The position numbers and the translations under genes were made by a program. From Saprospiraceae bacterium (GTDB taxonomy: Bacteria; Bacteroidota; Bacteroidia; Chitinophagales; Saprospiraceae): a stretch of DNA of 64,000 bases. The stretch spans positions 496,001-560,000 of the forward strand of contig JADJJL010000007.1 of assembly GCA_016710265.1 (NCBI GenBank). The letters are read 5' to 3'. Below the pieces are notes generated by a model, which worked only from the letters and a program-made list of their open reading frames with translations, ran no database searches and was not told the origin of the DNA. This document shows positions 17,964-24,689 of this stretch, piece by piece. Numbering within the stretch: position 1 is the stretch's first letter; each line of letters starts with the position of its first letter.

Positions 17964-18047
17964 GACTGAACGATTGATGCCATAAATGTCATTGAACACG
18001 ACTTTACTCTGAGTGACCAGTCAAGTCGAATGCATGAGGGAGCGCCC
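17964..18047 (+). repeat. Divergent three-hairpin module (copy D)
   Basis: This starts with the conserved GACTGAACGAT and ends with GAGGGAGCG, matching the frame of the better copies at 18435, 50891 and 51591. Between them GATGCCAT can pair with ATGTCATT, and CGACTT with AAGTCG. The stem sequences differ from the other copies. It is the most degraded copy. Confidence 0.5.
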
Positions 18048-18131
18048 ACCATGCAGGCATAGGGGCAATCTGTTAACGAATTATTCATGTCATAGACTTT
18101 CCTGATTTATATTTACTTTCTATTGTCCTAC

Positions 18132-18349
18132 TTTTTGTCGCATGAAGCCCTGATGCGAAGCAATTGGGCCGAGTCAGGCGCAATAAGGGCTGAACCGCAT
18201 TGCAAACCAATGCGGCAGGTATTAAATTAATTGAACTAAGCGAGTTAGTGAAGAAATGGTGCAAAGCAAACTCGACGGACTAGTCGAGTTAAAGACTGAA
18301 CCACGTTGCTAACCAACGTGGAATAAAACCGAGCTGCTAATTAGCTCGG
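18132..18349 (+). repeat. Array of CWAAC-loop and other hairpins
   Basis: This non-coding stretch begins with the arm CTACTTTTTGTCGC (also found at 18546, 50875 and 51706) and then holds a run of hairpins. They are CCGCATTG-CAAAC-CAATGCGG (18195-18215), ACTCGAC/GTCGAGT, CCACGTTG-CTAAC-CAACGTGG (18301-18321) and CCGAGCT/AGCTCGG (18329-18349). The first and third share the leader CTGAACC and a C-(A/T)-AAC loop but have different stem bases. The right half recurs at 51300-51425. Confidence 0.65.
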
Positions 18350-18434
18350 CTTAAATTAATTTTCTTAATTGACTGAATCAATATATTTTTAAAAGTATTA
18401 GCGGACTAGCAAAAACGCAGCCTTTCTAAAAGGC

Positions 18435-18496
18435 GACCGAACGATCTGCAAAGCAGTTTTGAGCGACAGCTCAAAAAGTGAGGGAACGCGTAAGCG
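18435..18496 (+). repeat. Three-hairpin module (copy A)
   Basis: Leader GACCGAACGATC is followed by three hairpins: CTGC-AAA-GCAG, TTTTGAGC-GACA-GCTCAAAA, and CGC-GTAA-GCG, with GTGAGGGAA between the last two. The GACA loop and the GNRA-type cap are the same in copies B and C, while the stems differ. See the findings for the comparison. Confidence 0.7.
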
Positions 18497-18545
18497 ATAG
18501 CTATTAGTCATTAATTTTCCGGATATTTATTTGCTTCCTTTTGTC

Positions 18546-18867
18546 CTACTTTTTGTCGCGCAAAAAGTAGCAAAAACGCAGCCTTTCTAAAAGGCGGCAC
18601 TTCTATTAGCGGCTAAGCCTTTTAAATTCCTATTCTTTAAGCCACATCTGTTGGGGCAGATTTTGGGTGCTGGATTTTGTCGTTACATAATTGTAACCTT
18701 ACCAAAAGTATATTAATAATTCTTTTCATTGCATGTTTTCTGAGTAACGACAAAATAAGGCACACAGAAGTACCCATATAAATTTTAGTACACTAAGATA
18801 TTCAGATCACTCAACAACATTTCAACACCAAAATCTGCCCTTTTAACGCCGCTGGTTTAGAAAGGCT
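18546..18867 (+). repeat. Nested-stem structured repeat, copy 1
   Basis: It begins with hairpin CTACTTTTTG...CAAAAAGTAG (18546-18570), followed by four nested complementary segments. P1 is 18580-18598 with 18848-18867 (AGCCTTTCTAAA/TTTAGAAAGGCT and GCGGC/GCCGC). P2 is GGGCAGATTTTGG with CACCAAAATCTGCCC (18654, 18826). P3 is GTGC/GCAC. P4 is ATTTTGTCGTTAC with GTAACGACAAAAT (18674-18686, 18744-18756). Copies 2 and 3 lie at 50975 and 51740. No open reading frame is conserved. I see nothing in the 256 bp from its end to the next gene at 19124. Confidence 0.75.
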
Positions 18868-19123
18868 CTTTCAATTTCATTAGAAACATAATATTTTACC
18901 TAATGAAAATTAAAATTAATTGTCTGGCATAGGGTTTTGCATCTCCGCTTACATATCATTCACTGAATGCCCCTGGATATATAACAATAGACTAAGACCT
19001 TAAAATGAGAATTGGACTCAGTTATATTTCCAAGTGGTATTATTTAGCATTGAGTTACTGCCATAATCTTCCTAAAAATGACTGGAATAAAATCTACATT
19101 CTTAAAAAATTAGTTCAATGATT

Positions 19124-19459
19124 CTATTTTGGCAATCGGTATACTCCAAAATAATATCGGGCAACGGATAAAAATCCTAATGCAAATGGAATCAATGCGT
19201 AATATTTAAGAAAGTCCATTTCATAAAATTCACAGGCCATCCAATATGAATTGGCTATGATCCACATACATATTGCAAATTGAATCCAAAAATCTAAACC
19301 ACCATTCCGATAATCCTTAATGGCAATCAGAATTGCGACGATGACTGTTGGAGCTATCATGATCATTCCAAAAGTCTTCCAATCCATCATCCATGCAGTA
19401 TCCTTGAGCAACCACAATAAAATATGGATATTCTCAAACTTTTTGATGGTAAAAATCAT
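19124..19459 (-). CDS. Small membrane protein, function unknown
   Basis: A 111-residue protein with three hydrophobic segments (IMIAPTVIVAILIAI, FAICMWIIANSYWMAC, YYALIPFALGFLSVARYYF). The start could be the first Met or the internal MMDWKTF, about 23 residues in, which would leave a protein beginning just before the first helix. I do not recognise the family. It stands alone between the structured repeats and the VKA(I/V)-repeat gene. Confidence 0.6.
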   Translation of the reverse strand: MIFTIKKFENIHILLWLLKDTAWMMDWKTFGMIMIAPTVIVAILIAIKDYRNGGLDFWIQFAICMWIIANSYWMACEFYEMDFLKYYALIPFALGFLSVARYYFGVYRLPK

Positions 19460-19533
19460 GAAGAAAGCAACAAGATTTCAATAAACAAAGTTTGAAACCT
19501 AAAAGCAATAAGCAAAAATATATTCTCAGTTTA

Positions 19534-20544
19534 TCAACCTTGTGGTAGAGCTTTTAAATGAGCATTAAAAGGAACCCCATTGATTTTACTCTCCTGTCCG
19601 GTTGAAATACCTTTTACATCATAAAAGAATCCTTGAGGAGAAATGGCTTTGATCCCATGTAGCTTTCCATCTTTATCCACCACTTTGATGTGAATAATAT
19701 TACCTTCCTTGATGATCCCTTTTACATCCATTTTATCACCGTTGTCAGAAATGGCTTTTACATCTAAAATATTGCCATTTGCCTGAATGGCTTTTACCTG
19801 GGCATATTTATCGCTGCCATTTATTACTTTAATAGGAAGTAAATTGTCATCCACTATCGCTTTAATATCCAATATATGTGGATCCTGATCTCTCACAAAT
19901 GCTTTTACATCATACTTCTTTCCCATTTTGTCAAAAGCCTTAATGTCCCAAACTCTTCCATCAGGATGAATTCCTTTGACATTCCATTTTTCAGCATTCT
20001 CTGAACAAACAACTTGCGGTACTGCTTTTACATGCGCAAGATAGGCTACACCATTTACCTTTCCTTCTTCGTTTGAACCATCTTCAAATTTTATCCCTTT
20101 GACATCATGTACGATTCCTTCAGAGGACACAGCTTTAATTCCATACTGTACTCCCGATGCAGAAATTGCTTTGATGTGCATAATGTTACCACTCTGCCCT
20201 ACCGCTTTTACATCTAATTTGGTGTTTGAATCCACAAATGCTTTAATATCCAAAATCATTCCTGCAGGATCAATTGCTTTTACGGATAAATGTTTTTGTC
20301 CCTTTTCTGCAGGTAAAACTTTGATGGGTATTTTCTTTCCTTGAATCAATGCCACAATATTCATAAATTGAGCACCACCCTTTTCTGGAATGGCTTTGAC
20401 ATCATAAATCTCTCCATTTTTTCCAATGGCCTTTACATTCAATAATTTTCCGGAAGGATCGACTGCCTTTATGTGCCAATTTGACTGTCCAAAAACACAA
20501 GGGCTTAAAAACAAACCAACAAAAATCAATGCTATATTTTTCAT
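19534..20544 (-). CDS. Secreted VKA(I/V)-repeat protein, function unknown
   Basis: A 336-residue protein with signal peptide MKNIALIFVGLFLSPCVFGQ. The rest is about fourteen units of roughly 20 residues, each ending in (V/I)KA(I/V/F) or VKGI after a turn such as DP-G or ENG-I. Examples are SNWHIKAVDPSGKLLNVKAI and QANGNILDVKAI. A longer block (around KINGVPFNAHLKALPQG) occurs twice, once in the middle and once at the end. This suggests duplication of a half-protein. The short regular strands suggest a beta-solenoid or stacked-sheet fold. There is no sorting domain, so it is probably periplasmic or released. No function is known to me. Confidence 0.75.
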   Translation of the reverse strand: MKNIALIFVGLFLSPCVFGQSNWHIKAVDPSGKLLNVKAIGKNGEIYDVKAIPEKGGAQFMNIVALIQGKKIPIKVLPAEKGQKHLSVKAIDPAGMILDIKAFVDSNTKLDVKAVGQSGNIMHIKAISASGVQYGIKAVSSEGIVHDVKGIKFEDGSNEEGKVNGVAYLAHVKAVPQVVCSENAEKWNVKGIHPDGRVWDIKAFDKMGKKYDVKAFVRDQDPHILDIKAIVDDNLLPIKVINGSDKYAQVKAIQANGNILDVKAISDNGDKMDVKGIIKEGNIIHIKVVDKDGKLHGIKAISPQGFFYDVKGISTGQESKINGVPFNAHLKALPQG

Positions 20545-20752
20545 ATTTTAAATTTATTATTTATTTTATAAATTCTGTAATCTTGTACATGTACCAGTTA
20601 ATCCGCAATATTAATCCATCCATGAAAAGTTTTAAAATGATATTGATAGATTCATTGAAATAACTGATGAAAATGACCTTTGATCCTTTAAAACCAAAGC
20701 TTCGCGATGTGAAAATAGCGCCAATTATATTTCAGACGAAAAATGGTAAAAA

Positions 20753-20791
20753 AAAACTCTTGACCAGTTTATTCAACCAATCAAGAGTTTT
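20753..20791 (-). terminator. Terminator of the hmuR-hmuY operon
   Basis: AAAACTCTTGA and TCAAGAGTTTT form a perfect 11-bp stem. Read on the minus strand it is followed by a T-run, and it lies 20-60 bp after the hmuY stop. Confidence 0.75.
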
Positions 20792-20812
20792 GAAATATTT
20801 ATAATTTATATA

Positions 20813-21418
20813 TTAAAATTTTCTCGTGCCATCCGGTTGATAGATGTAACGGAAAGTATAATACCTCGATTCATCACGAACAGTTGGATTTGCGGGCGCA
20901 CCTTTGTAGTAAGACAATATTTCCATTTTGGCAAATTTGCCATCCGCAGTGCGGATTAATAATATTTTACCAGGAACTGGAGTAAACACCATGGCTGCCG
21001 GATCATATTTATACCATGATCTGTCCACTGCAAATACCGGATTATTATCCACTAAAAAACTAAGAGAATCCGGAATTGAGTTTAGGTCCGAAAAAATACC
21101 GTCGTATACAATAGCACCTCCTTGTCCAGGACCACTCGTCCCGCCGTTGATGATAATAGTGCTTCCTTTAATTCCAATGTCCCATTTGGTAGATGCACTG
21201 TCTGAATTAGAAACTATACTACTATCTGACAAGCTAAAAAAAGTAAAAATACCTTTGTCACCCGTTGGTCTCATGGTGACTGGGTCAATGCCGGTGTATG
21301 GATCTCCGGGTAGATCTTTAATCGTCACTGAAGTAACAGATTGAGGAGTAACATCGTCATCCTGACATGAGAAAATACCAAAAGCCAAAAAGGCCAATAC
21401 ATAAATTGAATTTTTCAT
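20813..21418 (-). CDS. hmuY: HmuY-family haem-binding lipoprotein
   Basis: A 201-residue lipoprotein (signal MKNSIYVLAFLAFGIFSCQDDD, lipobox Cys at 18). Features of the HmuY family are SxSxSTKWDIGIKGSTIIINGG early, SWYKYDPAAMVFTPVPGKILLIRTADGKFAKMEILSYY near the middle, and the final RYYTFRYIYQPDG strand. HmuY proteins take haem from host or environmental haemoproteins and pass it to the TonB receptor HmuR. It lies 3 bp downstream of a TonB-dependent receptor gene, which supports the call. Confidence 0.85.
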   Translation of the reverse strand: MKNSIYVLAFLAFGIFSCQDDDVTPQSVTSVTIKDLPGDPYTGIDPVTMRPTGDKGIFTFFSLSDSSIVSNSDSASTKWDIGIKGSTIIINGGTSGPGQGGAIVYDGIFSDLNSIPDSLSFLVDNNPVFAVDRSWYKYDPAAMVFTPVPGKILLIRTADGKFAKMEILSYYKGAPANPTVRDESRYYTFRYIYQPDGTRKF

Positions 21419-21421
21419 TGA

Positions 21422-23551
21422 TTAATTTTTATAGATTGAATATTGTATTTGCAAATAAAATGTTCTTCCTATCAATGTAGGAATTCTTACAGGTTCTATT
21501 TTATTAAATAGATTTTCTCCCACCGCTTGGATGGTCCATTGATCAAATAATCGTTTGGAAACTGTCAGATTAAAAACGAAATATCCAGGAACGAAATCAT
21601 CATAACGGTCCAGGATTGAATTGGCATTTTTATCAGAAGAAGGTATGAGTACACCTGAGACATTGCCCGCTGTATTCATAATTCCAAATTTACCTCTGTA
21701 AATACACCGAGCACTTAGATCCAAAGTTTTATCACGAGATGTAAAATTGACTTTAAAGGTACCATGGTGTCTCGATCTATTTGGTAAGCCAAAATAATCC
21801 AAAGTTTTAATTCGATAAGTCACTAAGGTTTCAGGATTTCGTCCAAAGTATTGTCCATCTTGGACATCCTTTAAAACATCTCTGTCAAAAGCCAAGAGGA
21901 ATTGATATCCTAATCCAAATTGGATACTAGAATTTAATTGCCAATTGAATTGTGCTTCTAATCCTTGGGTGATGGCTCTGCTGATGTTGGTATAACTATA
22001 GATGGTTTTTTGATTGGTGGTAATGGCTACGGGTATGGTTTCTATCAATCCTTTCAAATAATTTTGAAATAAATTGAAATCCATGGATAGATCTTTACTC
22101 AAAGAATATTGCATTCCTAAATTAATGGCAAAAGAAGATTCCGGAGAGATGCTCCCCATTTTTCCTGCGGGTTGTAAATAAGTTTGTATTCTACCTTCTT
22201 CTTCTAATTTAATAAGTTGTTCTTTGACAACCTCTGTTCCGAAAACTGCATACGATGCAGCTGCATTGTCAAAATTTAAATAGAGTTGTCTAAAATCCGG
22301 AGCTTTAAAACCAGATCCGATGGACAGTTTAAAACTCAATTTTTGATTGCACTGATGCCTAATTCCAAGCTTTGGACTTAGTTGACTTCCGTAACTGCTG
22401 TTTTGATCAAATCGCAATCCACTTACAATGGACCATTTCGAATTTGGATCCCATTCGTGTTGTGCAAATATATAGTACGTTCCTTGGGCTCTATCATTGG
22501 CATCACCATATCTGCTAGTGTTGACCGTCTCGTGTATGTATCCAGTCCCAGAAGTGATTCTTTGTTTCTTCCATTTTGAAAAAACAAATTGAATTTCAGG
22601 CCTTAAAAACTGCTGCTTAAAATCATCTTGATAATGCAGTTCGGACGATTCCAATTTGTTGAGCGTAGTACCGCTGTGGTATTGAGTGGCATACAATCTA
22701 GAAGTCCACTTCAAACCGGGGGCAATAAAATAGTGATGTGATATTTGTAAATTTTGATCATTTAAAAAACCAGTTCCATTGACTCGTATAGAATCAACAC
22801 CATTGATCACTTGATAAGCATTGGTTTGATTTTCTTTAAAAAAACGAGCGCTAATTTGTATTTCGTGTTTTGGAGATGGTGTCCAAAACAATTTTGGCAT
22901 TAGACTAAAATTAGAAAATGGAGAAACCGTTTGTCCATATATTTCCGGTGAAAAATCATATCCATTGGTTGAATAATGGTTGGCCGTCAAACTTAAACGC
23001 AGATTTTTATCCACCCATGCTCCGTGTAAATTGAGGTCAGAAGTATTCCTCGAACCATACCTCAAACTTACTTTTCCATTTGTTCTTAGAGATTGATCCG
23101 TAATGATATTGATTACACCGGCCAAAGCTTCCGACCCATATAAACTGGAGGACGGACCTTTAACTATTTCAATTTTTTTAATATTAAAAGTGCCTACCCT
23201 ATTTAACTCCAGCGAACCGGTGTATCGTCCAATTAGGGGCTCTCCATCCAATAGAATTAAGGTATAATCCGGATTTAATCCTTGTATTTGAATCCCATTT
23301 CCCAGTCCGTTAACTTGTGGTACTACGACGATCCCGGCTTGTTCGCCGAGAATGTCTTGTAGCCTAGTACTTCCAGCCTGACGGATCATTTGTGATTTGA
23401 TCATCAGTGTAGGCATAGGCACCGCTGACAATAATCTTTCTGTTCTTGTGGCAGTCACCATTACCTCGTCCAATTGGATAGAATCAGATTGGGCTAATAA
23501 CAGAAAACAGCAAAATGGCCAAATCAACAAGAAATTGAATATTCTCAACAT
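21422..23551 (-). CDS. TonB-dependent outer-membrane receptor (HmuR-like)
   Basis: A 709-residue outer-membrane receptor with signal peptide (MLRIFNFLLIWPFCCFLLLAQ). The plug domain holds the TonB-box-like DEVMVTATRTERLLS, and the GSSSLYGSEALAGVINIIT motif follows. A 22-strand-type barrel ends with the aromatic strand TFYLQIQYSIYKN. Pairing with a HmuY-like lipoprotein 3 bp downstream points to haem as the substrate. An AraC regulator is transcribed divergently 130 bp away and may control the pair. Confidence 0.88.
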   Translation of the reverse strand: MLRIFNFLLIWPFCCFLLLAQSDSIQLDEVMVTATRTERLLSAVPMPTLMIKSQMIRQAGSTRLQDILGEQAGIVVVPQVNGLGNGIQIQGLNPDYTLILLDGEPLIGRYTGSLELNRVGTFNIKKIEIVKGPSSSLYGSEALAGVINIITDQSLRTNGKVSLRYGSRNTSDLNLHGAWVDKNLRLSLTANHYSTNGYDFSPEIYGQTVSPFSNFSLMPKLFWTPSPKHEIQISARFFKENQTNAYQVINGVDSIRVNGTGFLNDQNLQISHHYFIAPGLKWTSRLYATQYHSGTTLNKLESSELHYQDDFKQQFLRPEIQFVFSKWKKQRITSGTGYIHETVNTSRYGDANDRAQGTYYIFAQHEWDPNSKWSIVSGLRFDQNSSYGSQLSPKLGIRHQCNQKLSFKLSIGSGFKAPDFRQLYLNFDNAAASYAVFGTEVVKEQLIKLEEEGRIQTYLQPAGKMGSISPESSFAINLGMQYSLSKDLSMDFNLFQNYLKGLIETIPVAITTNQKTIYSYTNISRAITQGLEAQFNWQLNSSIQFGLGYQFLLAFDRDVLKDVQDGQYFGRNPETLVTYRIKTLDYFGLPNRSRHHGTFKVNFTSRDKTLDLSARCIYRGKFGIMNTAGNVSGVLIPSSDKNANSILDRYDDFVPGYFVFNLTVSKRLFDQWTIQAVGENLFNKIEPVRIPTLIGRTFYLQIQYSIYKN

Positions 23552-23630
23552 GGTCGCAAAGGTCTATGCCTTTAAATGTATAAAATACTCTAAAAAGAAT
23601 TATTAATACCCCAAAAATATATATTCATTG

Positions 23631-23638
23631 TAAATTTG
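23631..23638 (+). promoter_or_regulatory. -7 element of the AraC regulator
   Basis: TAAATTTG matches TAnnTTTG exactly and lies 43 bp before the ATG at 23681, in the 130-bp divergent gap shared with the TonB receptor. Confidence 0.45.
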
Positions 23639-23680
23639 TGTCATAATACGTTCTCTATAACATTGATTTTTAATACAATA

Positions 23681-24547
23681 ATGATAAATGTCATGAATTT
23701 AAATGATAATGATAGCCCAAAAGGATTAAATTTACCTGAATCTCATCTTCAATTACAGATGGTTGAAACCGGGAAAGTCCTCCATTCGACTTTTGAACCA
23801 AAGATTTTATACCTGGTGTTCTGCATTGAAGACAAGGCCAGTTTTGCCTTTGGGCCTTTTTATAGAAGAGAGTTGGTAGAAGACAAGGTCTTTTTAATTT
23901 ACAATCCTGAGGAAGCTTTAAAATATGAGCTCCACTCTCAGGAAATGGCTAAAATTGTCATGATTGCCCTACCCTTGTCCGAATTACACCAGCTTTTTGT
24001 CCCAGAGTCCATGGAAGCGCCCGTTTTTAAGTTGGAGAATATAAACCGCAAGTATTACGACGAAAAAAGCATCAGTGCTGAAATAAGGCAAATCTTGTTC
24101 AGTTTATACAAATTTCAGCTCCCTGCCAATGCACAGCGATTGTATTTGCACGCCAAAGCCATGGAAATATTGAGTATGTTTTTTAGTGCCCAGACCCTCG
24201 AACGTGAAAACTGTCCATTTTTAAACGATGAAGAGTTGGTCAGAAAATTAAAGCAGGTCAAGGAAAGTTTGATCGAGCATTATCAAGCCGCACCTACTTT
24301 GGTTGAACTGGCCAAGCAAGTGGGCTTGAATGAAAACCAGCTCAAAATAGGATTTAAAGAAATATATGGTTTACCTCCCTACCAATACCTGATGAATCAT
24401 CGTCTAGAAATAGCAAAAAATATGTTGCAATCCTCCAAATACCAGGTCAATGAAATTGCAGATCATATTGGGTATCAAAATGTGAGTCATTTTATCAGCG
24501 CTTTTAAGAAGAAGTTTGGGATGACGCCGAAGAAGTTGATGGGCTAG
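23681..24547 (+). CDS. AraC-family transcriptional regulator
   Basis: A regulator of about 288 residues. The C-terminal 100 residues are a double helix-turn-helix of the AraC/XylS type (APTLVELAKQVGLNENQLKIGFKEIYGLPPYQYL, then VNEIADHIGYQNVSHFISAFKKKFGMTPKKL). The N-terminal 180 residues resemble those of PchR-like iron/haem-responsive AraC proteins. I use the ATG at 23681; 23693 is also possible. The divergent position next to the haem receptor operon suggests it activates that operon when its ligand is present. This is an inference from position. Confidence 0.87.
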   Translation: MINVMNLNDNDSPKGLNLPESHLQLQMVETGKVLHSTFEPKILYLVFCIEDKASFAFGPFYRRELVEDKVFLIYNPEEALKYELHSQEMAKIVMIALPLSELHQLFVPESMEAPVFKLENINRKYYDEKSISAEIRQILFSLYKFQLPANAQRLYLHAKAMEILSMFFSAQTLERENCPFLNDEELVRKLKQVKESLIEHYQAAPTLVELAKQVGLNENQLKIGFKEIYGLPPYQYLMNHRLEIAKNMLQSSKYQVNEIADHIGYQNVSHFISAFKKKFGMTPKKLMG

Positions 24548-24640
24548 TTATTGAGATAAATAATTAAATCTTGAATGTTTAATGAAATGAAATGTCTTGG
24601 TTGAGCATATTCGAAATTGGTATTAAAAATTAAACAAAAA

Positions 24641-24670
24641 AAAATGGCGGACTTATGATCCGCCATTTTT
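24641..24670. terminator. Bidirectional terminator
   Basis: AAAATGGCGGA and TCCGCCATTTT form a perfect stem flanked by A-run and T-run. It lies between the convergent AraC gene and the FBA-type surface protein and can serve both. Confidence 0.85.
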
Positions 24671-24689
24671 ATAAATATAAAAATTAATT

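Noticed and set aside
18195..18349. Integron attC sites
   Set aside because: The C(A/T)AAC loops recall the attC AAC/GTT core, but there is no second core pair, no extrahelical bases pattern and no integron integrase or cassettes.
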